Source: Acidobacteriota bacterium
GTDB taxonomy: Bacteria > Acidobacteriota > Blastocatellia > Pyrinomonadales > Pyrinomonadaceae
Length of the DNA stretch: 64,000 nucleotides
Direction: 5' to 3'
NCBI GenBank assembly: GCA_020199775.1
Contig: JAIVJZ010000005.1
Coordinates: 59,750 to 123,749 of the forward strand
The translations under genes were made by a program, and so were the position numbers. The notes below the pieces were generated by a model that made no database searches, was not told the origin of the DNA, and was given only the letters and a program-made list of their open reading frames with translations. Position 1 is the stretch's first letter, and each line of letters opens with the position of its first letter. Shown in pieces: positions 1 through 8,128 of the stretch.

Positions 1-55
1 CATGCGCGATGCCGCCGAGAAGGTGGTCGGGTTGGCGAAACAACAGGCAGCGTGA
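1..55 (+). CDS. 3' end of an unidentified gene (partial)
   Basis: An open frame entering from the left edge and stopping at TGA 53-55. It encodes a short helical, Ala/Lys/Gln-rich C-terminus (ends VVGLAKQQAA). Its identity cannot be told from 17 residues. It is read as real because it stops three bases before an intergenic heptad hairpin, the pattern seen after many genes here. An internal ATG at position 2 is probably not the start. Confidence 0.35.
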   Translation, partial: MRDAAEKVVGLAKQQAA

Positions 56-57
56 AC

Positions 58-141
58 GGAAACGATGAAGGAGGAACGATGAACGATGAAGTAACAGCGA
101 GTAGACTTTCATTCCGCGTTCATCGTTCCGCGTTCATCGTT
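58..141. repeat. heptad hairpin 1, class A (GAACGAT/GAACGCG)
   Basis: Left arm 59-90 and right arm 107-141 are each built of four to five 7-base units (GAACGAT, GAACGCG, GAAGGAG variants) and are reverse complements of each other at roughly 80 percent of positions. The loop is about 16 bases. The right arm ends 8 bases before the ATG at 150 and leaves no room for a Shine-Dalgarno sequence. Confidence 0.85.
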
Positions 142-149
142 TAACTCTT

Positions 150-614
150 ATGCACAGGTGGCTCAAAGTTCTCGTCCACATCAGTCGCTTCGGGTTGGCG
201 GCGATGTGGTTGTTTGCTGCGGGGGCGAAACTTTACACGTTGAAGGAGTTCACTTTTAACCTGACGAATCTCGTGCCGGAGCGCCTGGCGTCGCCGCTGG
301 CGGGCATGGTCATCACGGCCGAGGTGCTCGCCGTCGTGCTGCTCTGCATCCCGCGCACGGCGCGACTCGGAGCGGCGTTGACGGCGGCGATGCTCGTCGG
401 CTTCGCGCTCTACGGTCTGTATTACGTCTACGTGGCGAAGGGCGAGCCGCTCGAATGCGGCTGCTTCGGCGGCATCATCGGCAGCCAACTCGGCGTCAAG
501 ACCGCGCTCAGAAATCTGCTGTTGCTCGTGCCCGCCGCGCTCGTCTTCTTCGGCTGGCGACGCGCGCGTGAACTTAGCATGACCCGCGAGACCGGCGGCG
601 AGCATCAAAGTTGA
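150..614 (+). CDS. MauE/DoxX-like integral membrane protein
   Basis: This 154-residue protein has four hydrophobic segments (about residues 10-27, 50-67, 73-96, 118-136) and the motif CGCFG at 103-107, followed by a conserved RN. This pattern is typical of the MauE family, which resembles DoxX. MauE proteins sit in the inner membrane and are linked to disulfide handling or maturation of periplasmic proteins; the two cysteines are the likely functional residues. No methylamine dehydrogenase genes are in the window, so the name describes a fold only. The ATG at 150 has no visible Shine-Dalgarno sequence because a heptad hairpin ends 8 bases upstream. The secreted protein at 634 follows after 19 bases and may be co-transcribed. 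Confidence 0.75.
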   Translation: MHRWLKVLVHISRFGLAAMWLFAAGAKLYTLKEFTFNLTNLVPERLASPLAGMVITAEVLAVVLLCIPRTARLGAALTAAMLVGFALYGLYYVYVAKGEPLECGCFGGIIGSQLGVKTALRNLLLLVPAALVFFGWRRARELSMTRETGGEHQS

Positions 615-633
615 CGGCAGGGAGGGCAAATTG

Positions 634-1092
634 ATGTCGAAAAAAGTGATCAGGCGGATTTTAACTTTGTGCTTGCTGGCGACGTTTGTCGCCGTCGCCG
701 GGACTGCGCCAACGGCGGCGGGCGGCGGGCGTGCGCGAAAGAAAATCATGCTGGATAAAAACTTCGTCTTAAACGTCGGGCAGGAGGTGTTGACCGCGGA
801 CGGGAAGCTGAAGATCAAATTCGTGTCCGTGCCTGAGGACTCGCGCTGCCCGAAGGGGGTTAATTGCATCTGGGCGGGGAACGCCCGCGTCATGTTGCAG
901 GTCGGCAAGCCGACCGGCACGCCGGTCAAGCTTGAACTCAATACCAACCCCAGAGAAGCCACGGACGGGGCGGGGGGCGGCTACGGTCAATACCTGATCA
1001 AACTCGTCGAGGTCGCCCCGTATCCCGTCGCCGAGCAAACCATCAAGCCGCAAAGTTACGCGGTCACGCTCGTCGTTTCTAAGAAAAGTTGA
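634..1092 (+). CDS. secreted protein of unknown function with DSRCP...C.WAG motif
   Basis: About 152 residues. An N-terminal signal peptide (basic KKVIRR, then a hydrophobic run ending near AGTAPTAA) is followed by a mature beta-rich domain with the motif SRCPKGVNCIWAGNARV around residues 69-85. I know this cysteine-containing motif from small secreted or lipid-anchored bacterial proteins of unknown function; the two cysteines may form a disulfide. The ATG at 634 is preferred over TTG 631 because GGGAGGG lies 7 bases upstream of it. The gene sits 19 bases downstream of the MauE-like gene, whose family is connected with periplasmic thiol chemistry. A functional link is only inference. Confidence 0.7.
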   Translation: MSKKVIRRILTLCLLATFVAVAGTAPTAAGGGRARKKIMLDKNFVLNVGQEVLTADGKLKIKFVSVPEDSRCPKGVNCIWAGNARVMLQVGKPTGTPVKLELNTNPREATDGAGGGYGQYLIKLVEVAPYPVAEQTIKPQSYAVTLVVSKKS

Positions 1093-1201
1093 ACGCCGGT
1101 CGAGTTCAACTATCCGCTCGCCGAGTTGAGAGCGACTGCTCGTGAGTTAATTGTCCTTAGCGAACGTTCCACCCGATTCCCTGCGACAGCGCGGAGCAAA
1201 T

Positions 1202-2605
1202 ATGGCGACACTTTCTTTCTGGGGCGGAGTCGGCACCGTGACCGGCTCGAAGTATTTGATCGAAGGCGCGCGCGGGCGCGTGCTCATCGACTGCGGGCTG
1301 TTTCAAGGCTTCAAGGAACTGCGCGAGCGTAACTGGCAAGACCCGCCTTTCGACCCCGCGCAAATCGACGCCGTGCTCATCACGCACGCGCACATAGACC
1401 ACACGGGTTATCTGCCGCGCCTCGTCGCGCTCGGCTTCAAAGGGCCGGTCTATTGTTCGCGCGGCACGGCCGAACTCCTCAAGATCATGCTCCCCGATTC
1501 CGCGCGCATTCAGGAAGAGGACGCTTCGTATCGCAATCGTCACAAACTCACGCGCCACGCGCCCGCCCTCCCGCTCTACACCGAAGAGGACGCGCGCGCG
1601 ACGCTCGAACTCATGAAGCCCCTGCCGAACACGGGCGAGTCGGCGGAGGTCGCGCCGGGCATTCGCGCGGGCTTCCGCATCGCCGGTCACATCCTCGGCG
1701 CGAGCCTCGTGCTCGTCGAGATCGAGGGGGCGGGCGCGGACGGCAAAGGCCGCAACGTCCTCTTCTCAGGTGACCTCGGCCACTACGATCAGGTCATCAT
1801 CCGAGACCCCGACAAGCCACCCGCGTGCGACTACATGCTCGTCGAATCAACTTACGGCGACCGCCTGCACGACCCCGAAGACCCGAAGGTCGCGCTCGCG
1901 CGCATCATCAACGAGACGCATGCGCGCGGCGGCGTCGTCCTCATCCCGGCCTTCGCCATCGGGCGCACGCAGGAGTTGATCTATCTCATTCGCGAACTCG
2001 AAGACGAGCAGCGTATCCCGATTCTCCCCGTCCGCGTCGATTCGCCGATGGCCGCCGCCGCGACGCAGGTCTACAGCCGCCGCACCGAGGAGCAGGACGC
2101 AGAGTACGCGAGCGTGCTGGCGCGCCCGCAACACCCCTTGCGCACCCACTCGATGTTGACGGCTTCTTCGCGCGATGAGTCGAAGCGTCTGAACGAGGAA
2201 CAGGGAACGCGCATCATCATCTCGGCTTCGGGCATGATGACGGCCGGGCGCGTCCTCCATCACGCGCAGCGATACCTGCCCGACGAAAAATCGACGCTCG
2301 TCTTCGTCGGCTATCAGGCGGCGGGGACGACCGGCAGGAAGATTCAGGACGGCGCGCGCGAAGTTCGCATCTTCAAAAACATGATCCCCGTGCGCTGCCG
2401 ACAGGAGCGCATCGGCGGCTTCTCCGCCCACGCCGACTACGCCGAGGTGTTGCGCTGGCTCGAAGGCATGCCCTCGGCCCCGCGCCGCTCCTTCACTACG
2501 CACGGCGAGCCGGAAGCCGCGCGCGCCATGGCCGGGCACATCAAGGAGAAATTCGGCTGGCGCGTGGACGCGCCGGAGTACGGCGATGTGGTGGAGCTTG
2601 AGTGA
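1202..2605 (+). CDS. metallo-beta-lactamase/beta-CASP RNA-processing exonuclease
   Basis: A 467-residue protein of the RNA-processing beta-CASP metallo-beta-lactamase family (CPSF/Ysh1-like). The zinc motif HAHIDHTG is at about residues 61-68. Further metal ligands follow in GHILGA (about 160) and SGDLGH (about 190). A beta-CASP insert (PAFAIGRTQE) comes next, and the C-terminal FSAHAD (about 407) is typical of the RMMBL segment. Relatives cleave or trim RNA in the cytoplasm. ATG 1202 is chosen because GGAG lies five bases upstream; a TTG 51 bases earlier lacks that support. It stands alone between the secreted-protein gene and a convergent coiled-coil gene. Confidence 0.9.
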   Translation: MATLSFWGGVGTVTGSKYLIEGARGRVLIDCGLFQGFKELRERNWQDPPFDPAQIDAVLITHAHIDHTGYLPRLVALGFKGPVYCSRGTAELLKIMLPDSARIQEEDASYRNRHKLTRHAPALPLYTEEDARATLELMKPLPNTGESAEVAPGIRAGFRIAGHILGASLVLVEIEGAGADGKGRNVLFSGDLGHYDQVIIRDPDKPPACDYMLVESTYGDRLHDPEDPKVALARIINETHARGGVVLIPAFAIGRTQELIYLIRELEDEQRIPILPVRVDSPMAAAATQVYSRRTEEQDAEYASVLARPQHPLRTHSMLTASSRDESKRLNEEQGTRIIISASGMMTAGRVLHHAQRYLPDEKSTLVFVGYQAAGTTGRKIQDGAREVRIFKNMIPVRCRQERIGGFSAHADYAEVLRWLEGMPSAPRRSFTTHGEPEAARAMAGHIKEKFGWRVDAPEYGDVVELE

Positions 2606-2662
2606 TCGAGTTGAGACTGAAAAAGCGTCCCGGTGTTTGCGGTGAGAATGGGCGTTGGGAAT

Positions 2663-3004
2663 TTAACGCGAGATCGTCTTTTCTAGTTCGTCCACGCGTT
2701 TGCCGAGAATTACGTGATCGTAACGAATCTCGTAGAGTTCGCGGATGACGATGTCAAACTTTGTATCGAGCTTCCTGATCTGCGCCTGCACGCCCTCCCA
2801 CATCGGGCGCGTCTCCTGCAACCGACGGTCAACTTTCTCTTCGAGAGCCGTCAGGCGGTCGCCGAGCACGGTGACATCGTTGCGTATCGCTACCATTTCC
2901 GTGCGGATGGCCGACTGCTCAGCTTGAATCGCCGACAGCATGCTGAGGACGCGTTCTTCAAATGAGCCTTGAGGTAGATTTTGTGTGAGGTCTTCGCTCA
3001 CCAT
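2663..3004 (-). CDS. small coiled-coil protein
   Basis: 113 residues with no recognised catalytic motif. Almost the whole length (about residues 20-110) is a heptad-patterned amphipathic helix rich in Glu, Arg, Ile and Leu, so the protein probably forms coiled-coil dimers or trimers. Upstream of the ATG at 3004 the sense strand reads AAAGGAGTAAAATG, a clear ribosome binding site. It is divergent from sucD (shared 195-base spacer) and convergent with the beta-CASP nuclease. Function unknown. Confidence 0.75.
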   Translation of the reverse strand: MVSEDLTQNLPQGSFEERVLSMLSAIQAEQSAIRTEMVAIRNDVTVLGDRLTALEEKVDRRLQETRPMWEGVQAQIRKLDTKFDIVIRELYEIRYDHVILGKRVDELEKTISR

Positions 3005-3120
3005 TTTACTCCTTTGGCCGAAAGCATACAGCGTCGCCGGGGTGATTTCAATAAGGTTTCAGCTAACAGGGGCGCTTGATAACAACATTCTTGATAAAAA
3101 CATTGCAGGAGCGGAAATTC

Positions 3121-3148
3121 TGGATTCGCGCGGAGGCCGTGCTATACT
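3121..3148 (+). promoter_or_regulatory. putative sigma70-type promoter of sucD
   Basis: TGGATT (3121-3126) and TATACT (3143-3148) are separated by 16 bases and lie about 50 bases before the sucD start. The -10 element is good, the -35 weak. Confidence 0.4.
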
Positions 3149-3198
3149 GCGCGGTCATTCCGAGTTAACTAAATAACACCTTTGAGGAGCAGACACCT

Positions 3199-4083
3199 TT
3201 GAGCGTTCTGGTTGATAAAAACACGCGCCTTGTCGTGCAGGGCATCACGGGCAAAGAGGGCAGTTTCCACACGAAGCAGATGGTGGAATACGGCACGCAG
3301 GTCGTCGGCGGCGTCACCCCCGGCAAGGGCGGGACGACGCACGAGGGCATCCCGGTCTTCAACACCGTCGCGGAGGCCGTCAGGGATGCGGGCGCGAACG
3401 TCTCGATCATCTACGTGCCGCCGCCCTTCGCGGCCGACGCCATCCTCGAAGCCGCCGACGCCGGAATGCCGCTCGTCGTCTGCATCACCGAGGGCATCCC
3501 CGCGATTGACATGGTGCGCGTCAAGCGTTTTCTGGAGGGCAAGGGCACACGCCTCATCGGGCCGAACTGCCCCGGCATCATCTCGCCCGGCAAGTGCAAG
3601 ATCGGCATCATGCCCGGCCACATCCACAAAGAGGGGCGCGTCGGCGTCGTCTCGCGTTCGGGGACGCTGACGTATGAGGCGGTCGGGCAGTTGACCGCGC
3701 TCGGTCTGGGTCAGTCAACCGCCATCGGCATCGGCGGCGACCCCGTCGTCGGCACGACGCACACGGACGCGCTCGCGCTCTTCGAGGCCGACCCCGAAAC
3801 CGACGGCATCGTGATGATCGGCGAGATCGGCGGCACGGCCGAAGAGGAGGCCGCCGCCTACGCCAGAGAGCACGTGACGAAGCCCATCGTCGCCTTCATC
3901 GCCGGGCAGACCGCCCCGCCGGGACGTCGCATGGGGCACGCGGGAGCGATCATCGCGGGCGGCAAGGGCACGGCTGCCGAGAAGATGTCCGCGCTCGAAG
4001 CCGCCGGCATCCGCGTGGTGCATTCGCCCGCCGACATCGGCACGGCCATGCGCGACGCTTTGGGCGCAATTGCCACTGTATGA
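3199..4083 (+). CDS. sucD: succinate-CoA ligase (ADP-forming) subunit alpha
   Basis: A 294-residue protein of the usual length for the alpha subunit, which with SucB/SucC converts succinyl-CoA to succinate with nucleotide triphosphate formation in the TCA cycle. Visible motifs are the N-terminal CoA-binding Rossmann region ([24 protein letters not shown]), the central [10 protein letters not shown], and the phosphorylated active-site histidine in RRMGHAGAI at about residue 247. The start is TTG 3199, with GAGGAG nine bases upstream; no ATG is available. The beta-subunit gene, normally directly upstream, is absent here, since the gene upstream is a divergent coiled-coil gene. The stop overlaps the start of the small membrane protein gene at 4080 (ATGA). 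Confidence 0.95.
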   Translation: MSVLVDKNTRLVVQGITGKEGSFHTKQMVEYGTQVVGGVTPGKGGTTHEGIPVFNTVAEAVRDAGANVSIIYVPPPFAADAILEAADAGMPLVVCITEGIPAIDMVRVKRFLEGKGTRLIGPNCPGIISPGKCKIGIMPGHIHKEGRVGVVSRSGTLTYEAVGQLTALGLGQSTAIGIGGDPVVGTTHTDALALFEADPETDGIVMIGEIGGTAEEEAAAYAREHVTKPIVAFIAGQTAPPGRRMGHAGAIIAGGKGTAAEKMSALEAAGIRVVHSPADIGTAMRDALGAIATV

Positions 4084-4265
4084 CGTTGATCCTTTTACAT
4101 GGCGGAGACGTGCTTTGGCTCGTCATGTTTTGGGTACTTGGCGTGCCTTTAATCGTGCTTGTCCTGCTCTACTGGATAATGGTTGAATTACATAACCGCC
4201 GTAAGCAAACGGATAGCGACATTGTGCGCGAGGAGCGCGAAGGCAATCCGCCACAAGAGAATTAG
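4080..4265 (+). CDS. small single-span membrane protein
   Basis: 61 residues with one long hydrophobic segment (about residues 10-36) and a charged cytoplasmic-type tail ([17 protein letters not shown]). It starts with ATGA overlapping the sucD stop, so it is probably translated by coupling. No family is recognised. The location between sucD and ndk suggests a three-gene transcript. Confidence 0.6.
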   Translation: MTLILLHGGDVLWLVMFWVLGVPLIVLVLLYWIMVELHNRRKQTDSDIVREEREGNPPQEN

Positions 4266-4298
4266 ACGAAAACTGAGAAAGGTATCTTTTAAGAGAAT

Positions 4299-4727
4299 AT
4301 GTCGGAACAAAGCGGAAATCTTACATTCGGGATCATCAAGCCGGACGCGGTGCGCAACGGGCGTGCGGGCAGCATTATCCAGAAAATCATCGATAGCGGT
4401 TTCAAACTGCGCGGGATGAAGTTGATCCACATGACGCTCAAAGAGGCCGAAGGGTTTTACGCGGTACATTCGGCGCGGCCGTTCTTCGGCGAGTTGACCG
4501 AGTTCATGTCGAGCGCGCCGTGCGTCGTGCTGGCGTTGGAGCAGGAGGGGGCGGTCAAAGCGTGGCGCGACCTGATGGGCGCGACCGACCCGGCGAAGGC
4601 CGACGAGGGGACGATCCGCAAAGAGTTCGCCACCTCCATCGGCGAAAACGCCGTCCACGGTTCCGACTCCGAAGAGAACGCCCGCATCGAGATCGCTTAT
4701 TTCTTCAGTCAACTGGAATTGATTTGA
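4299..4727 (+). CDS. ndk: nucleoside diphosphate kinase
   Basis: 142 residues, the normal size. The protein transfers the gamma phosphate between nucleoside tri- and diphosphates through a phosphohistidine. Family signatures are [10 protein letters not shown] near the N-terminus, the substrate loop, and the active-site NAVHGSDS with the catalytic His near residue 121. The gene lies 33 bases behind the small membrane-protein gene and is closed by a heptad hairpin that begins 3 bases after its stop. The upstream AGAAAGG is a modest, rather distant ribosome binding site. Confidence 0.96.
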   Translation: MSEQSGNLTFGIIKPDAVRNGRAGSIIQKIIDSGFKLRGMKLIHMTLKEAEGFYAVHSARPFFGELTEFMSSAPCVVLALEQEGAVKAWRDLMGATDPAKADEGTIRKEFATSIGENAVHGSDSEENARIEIAYFFSQLELI

Positions 4728-4730
4728 GGG

Positions 4731-4800
4731 GCTATCAGCTATCAGCCGTCAGCTTTCAGCCCGGCAGGTTGTGATGGCTGACGGCTGACGGCTGATAGCT
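4731..4800. repeat. heptad hairpin 2, class B (CAGCTAT/CAGCCGT)
   Basis: Left arm 4731-4760 (units CAGCTAT, CAGCCGT, CAGCTTT) and right arm 4774-4800 (TGACGGC, TGATAGC units) are inverted; the loop is about 13 bases. It lies between ndk and nuoI in tandem orientation. It leaves only CAAGAGGTTTTT before the nuoI ATG. Confidence 0.88.
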
Positions 4801-4812
4801 CAAGAGGTTTTT

Positions 4813-5334
4813 ATGTCCATCATCAGCGACATCGTGGAAAACACGAAAGCGATCATCAAGGGGATGAGCGTGACGTTCTCCTACATCCCGAAAGAGAAGT
4901 GGACGGTGCAATACCCGGACGAGCCGGTGACGATGCAGCCGCGTTATCGCGGCCAGCACCTGCTGCACGTGGACGAACTGGGGCGCGAGAAGTGCGTGGC
5001 CTGTTTCCTGTGCGCGGCGGCCTGCCCGTCCGACTGCATCTACATCATCGCGGCCGACGACCCGCGCGCGCCCGAAGAACGCACCGGCGTGGACGAGCGT
5101 TTCGCAGAGGTCTACAACATCGATTACGGCCGCTGCATCTTCTGCGGCTACTGCGTCGAGGCGTGCCCGAAGGACGCCATCACGCACGGCTACAACTTCG
5201 AACTCTCCGTCTACAACCGCGCCGACCTGCTGAAGACCAAAGACGACCTGCTCATCACGAAGCAGAAGCAGTCGCCCAATTACCGCGTCGCCTTCGCCGA
5301 CGAAGACGTGGACTCGGAATATAAAGAGGTCTGA
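4813..5334 (+). CDS. nuoI: NADH-quinone oxidoreductase subunit I (NuoI)
   Basis: 173 residues. This is the complex I subunit that carries clusters N6a and N6b and passes electrons toward the quinone site on the cytoplasmic face of the membrane. Two [4Fe-4S] ferredoxin motifs are complete: CVACFLCAAACPSDC around residues 61-75, and CIFCGYCVEACP around residues 108-119. The N-terminal stretch (KGMSVTFSYIPKEKWTVQYP) matches the family. AAGAGG six bases upstream of the ATG serves as ribosome binding site. No other nuo gene is in the window, so the subunit is encoded apart from the complex I operon, or is a second copy. Confidence 0.93.
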   Translation: MSIISDIVENTKAIIKGMSVTFSYIPKEKWTVQYPDEPVTMQPRYRGQHLLHVDELGREKCVACFLCAAACPSDCIYIIAADDPRAPEERTGVDERFAEVYNIDYGRCIFCGYCVEACPKDAITHGYNFELSVYNRADLLKTKDDLLITKQKQSPNYRVAFADEDVDSEYKEV

Positions 5335-5364
5335 CGGGAGATTTCCTGCCATCCACTTGAACTA

Positions 5365-5401
5365 GAAAGCCGTCGCGTGTTATTTGCACGCGACGGCTTT
5401 C
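5365..5401 (+). terminator. hairpin terminator after nuoI
   Basis: A perfect 15-bp stem (5365-5379 with 5387-5401, GAAAGCCGTCGCGTG arm) and a 7-base loop lie 31 bases after the nuoI stop. There is no long T tract, but the arm ends in CTTTC. It is not made of heptads and looks like an ordinary terminator. Confidence 0.7.
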
Positions 5402-5410
5402 GATTGGTCA

Positions 5411-5492
5411 GTTGCCCGTGGCCGGCAGTTCAATCAAATCTTGAGTAGCCCGGGCGAGCGCCGCAGGCCGACGGCAACCGGCCACGAACAAC
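5411..5492. repeat. heptad hairpin 3, degenerate GTTG-CC class
   Basis: Arms 5411-5425 and 5478-5492 form a 15-bp stem with two mismatches (left GTTGCCCGTGGCCGG). The adjoining sequence continues in loosely 7-base steps. The right arm ends 10 bases before the ATG at 5503, the same placement as the clearer heptad hairpins. It is probably a worn member. Confidence 0.5.
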
Positions 5493-5502
5493 GTAGCGAC
5501 GT

Positions 5503-6173
<671 letters not shown>

Positions 6174-6198
<25 letters not shown>

Positions 6199-6258
6199 AC
6201 GCGGAATGAAAGACAAGTTGCTTTTACTTCCGCGTTCATCGTTCCGCGTTCATCGTTA
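6174..6258. repeat. heptad hairpin 4, class A
   Basis: Left arm about 6174-6211 and right arm about 6224-6258 consist of GAACGAT and GAACGCG units; both arms carry ACGCGGAACGATGAACGCGG or its complement. The loop is about 12 bases. The left arm overlaps the last eight codons and TGA (6196-6198) of the ABC ATPase gene. Confidence 0.9.
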
Positions 6259-6282
6259 ATTTCTCCCCGGAGGTAAGAAATC

Positions 6283-7182
6283 ATGGCCGGTGCTTCACAG
6301 GTGATGACGATTGAGTCGCTGCGCTCGGTGCCGCTGTTCGCGTCGCTGGACGACCGGGCGGCGCGGACGCTGCGCGCTCTGATGTCCGTGCGCGAAGTGG
6401 CGGCGGGCACGCTGCTGTTCAAGATGGGCGACCCCGGCGACGCGATGTTCCTGATCGAAGCCGGGCGGGTGCGCATCTACATCCACGACGGCGACGGCGA
6501 AAACCTGACGCTGGCCGAACTCGGCGACGGCGACTTCTTCGGCGAGATGGCGATCATCGACGGCAAGCCGCGTTCGGCCAACGCCGCCGTCACGGAGCAG
6601 GCGTGCCTCGCCGTGCTCTCGCGCGAAGATTTTCTGCGGTTCGTGCGCGGCAACCCGGACGTGGCGTTGGAGATGGTCAGCGCGATCTCCGAACGCCTGC
6701 GGCGCACCGACGAACTGCTGCGCCAGCGCGTCTCGCGCAACGTCAACGAAGAGGACGAGGCGCGCCTGACGTGGGCGGATCACGTGGCCGACTCGCTCGC
6801 CGCGTTCGGCGGCAGTTGGAGATTCATCACTTACTCGTCGCTCTTTCTGGTCGGCTGGATTCTCCTGAACACGCTCTCGACCACGAGGCTCGATCCGTTC
6901 CCTTACGAGTTGCTCGGCCTCCTGCTCGGCGTCGTCGCGGGCGTGCAAGCGCCGATCATCATGATGTCGCAGAAACGACAGGCGGAGAAGGAACGCCTGC
7001 GCGCCGACCTCGATTTCCAGATCAACTTGAAGAACGAACTCGCCATCTCGGAAGTCCTGCGCCGCCTCGACGTGCTCGAAAGCGAACGCCTGCCGCTGCT
7101 CTTCGCCCAGCACAAAACGGCCGTCACGGGCTTGACGGCGCAGGCGGCCGCGGAAGATGACGGGAAGTTTCCGGCGGCCTGA
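6283..7182 (+). CDS. cyclic-nucleotide-binding domain fused to DUF1003 membrane domain
   Basis: 299 residues. Residues about 8-135 form a CAP/PKA-type cyclic nucleotide-binding domain; GDFFGEMAIIDGKPRSANA is the phosphate-binding cassette with its conserved Glu and Arg. Residues about 165-275 match DUF1003: FGGSWRFI, a hydrophobic span (SLFLVGWILLNTL), DPFPYELLGLLLGVVAGVQAP (two overlapping blocks), MMSQKRQAEKER, and the helix with NLKNE. The protein is thus predicted to be a two-span inner-membrane sensor controlled by a nucleotide or similar ligand. The output is unknown. GGAGG nine bases upstream supports the ATG at 6283. It stands alone between two class A hairpins. Confidence 0.85.
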   Translation: MAGASQVMTIESLRSVPLFASLDDRAARTLRALMSVREVAAGTLLFKMGDPGDAMFLIEAGRVRIYIHDGDGENLTLAELGDGDFFGEMAIIDGKPRSANAAVTEQACLAVLSREDFLRFVRGNPDVALEMVSAISERLRRTDELLRQRVSRNVNEEDEARLTWADHVADSLAAFGGSWRFITYSSLFLVGWILLNTLSTTRLDPFPYELLGLLLGVVAGVQAPIIMMSQKRQAEKERLRADLDFQINLKNELAISEVLRRLDVLESERLPLLFAQHKTAVTGLTAQAAAEDDGKFPAA

Positions 7183-7350
7183 GCAATCGCCTCGTGGGCG
7201 CTTCGGCGTAAAGTCCGGGGCGGATTTTGGAGTTTGACCGGAAGCGTCGTATCTTGGTCGGGCCATAGACGCATCTCAAATTTCAGCCGTCGAATTTTAA
7301 GTCGCGGGGCGGGGACGAGCGTTCGCACTCGCGCCCGAATTTTCACACGC

Positions 7351-8049
7351 ATGATCAAAGCAATTCTTTTCGACTTCAACGGCGTCGTCATCGACGACGA
7401 GCCGCTGCAACTCAAGGCCGCTCAAACCGCGCTCGAGGCTGAGGGCATCACGCTCACCGAACAGGATTATTACGACTCGCTCGGCATGGACGACGTGACG
7501 TTTTTCCGCGCCGCCTACGGCCGCGCCGGGCGCGAGTACACGGAGGAAGATTTCAACCGCGTGCTCGCGGAATGGACGAAACTGCACCGCGAATTGATCG
7601 CCGGAGAGTTGCCTCTGTTTCCCGGCGTCGTGACGTTCGTCAAGTCGCTCGCGCGTCGTTACCCGCTCGCCGTCGTCAGCATGGCGCGGCGCGCGAGCAT
7701 CGAATACGTCCTCGAACGCGCGGGACTCAACCAAGCTTTCGCGGTCGTCGTCAGCGCGGAGGACGTGACCGCGTGCAAGCCCGACCCGGCCTGCGTCAAT
7801 CGCGCGCTCGAAAAATTGAACGAGGCGCGGCGAGCCGCCGGGCAGCCCGCGCTCGCGCCCGCCGAATGTCTCGTCATCGAAGATGCGCCGCCCGGCATCG
7901 AGGCCGCCCGCGCCGCGGGCATGCGCACGCTCGGCGTCACCAACACCGTCGGCGAGTCCGCCCTGCGCGCCGCCGGGGCGGACATCGTCACCCACAGCCT
8001 CGCCGATTGGACGGACGACGCGGTGAGACACGTTTTTAGTGAACGATGA
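7351..8049 (+). CDS. HAD-family hydrolase, beta-phosphoglucomutase-like, with DxN motif I
   Basis: 232 residues of the HAD superfamily with a C1 helical cap. Motif I is FDFNGVVIDDEP: the nucleophile Asp is present, but the second acid/base Asp of the usual DxD is Asn. Motif II is VVSMARR (an S-M pair), the motif III Lys is in ACKPDP, and motif IV is VIEDAPPGIEAARAAGM. These proteins hydrolyse or isomerise small phosphorylated metabolites. The D-to-N change would be expected to alter general acid/base catalysis. ATG 7351 is chosen because the sequence upstream in frame resembles non-coding DNA. The final codons SER-stop fall in the left arm of the next hairpin. Confidence 0.85.
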   Translation: MIKAILFDFNGVVIDDEPLQLKAAQTALEAEGITLTEQDYYDSLGMDDVTFFRAAYGRAGREYTEEDFNRVLAEWTKLHRELIAGELPLFPGVVTFVKSLARRYPLAVVSMARRASIEYVLERAGLNQAFAVVVSAEDVTACKPDPACVNRALEKLNEARRAAGQPALAPAECLVIEDAPPGIEAARAAGMRTLGVTNTVGESALRAAGADIVTHSLADWTDDAVRHVFSER

Positions 8050-8118
8050 AGGAGGAACGCGGAACGATGAAGTTAAAGCATTTATCTTTAACTTCATCGT
8101 TCCGCGTTCTTCCTTCAT
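8041..8118. repeat. heptad hairpin 5, class A, near-perfect 33-bp stem
   Basis: The arms (8041-8078 and 8086-8118) pair over 33 bp with one mismatch around a 7-base loop (CATTTAT). Units are GAACGAT, GAACGCG, GAAGGAG. The TGA stop of the HAD gene (8047-8049) lies inside the left arm, and the right arm ends 10 bases before the ATG at 8129. Confidence 0.95.
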
Positions 8119-8128
8119 ACTTTCTTCT

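Noticed and set aside
4080..4265. Treating the small frame after sucD as chance
   Set aside because: The chance reading was dropped: the ATGA overlap, the single long hydrophobic segment and the charged tail make a real small membrane protein more likely.
8039..8128. N-terminal extension of the SirB1-like protein beginning at ATG 8039
   Set aside because: It would translate the whole heptad hairpin and overlap the HAD gene stop; ATG 8129 after the element fits the family start.
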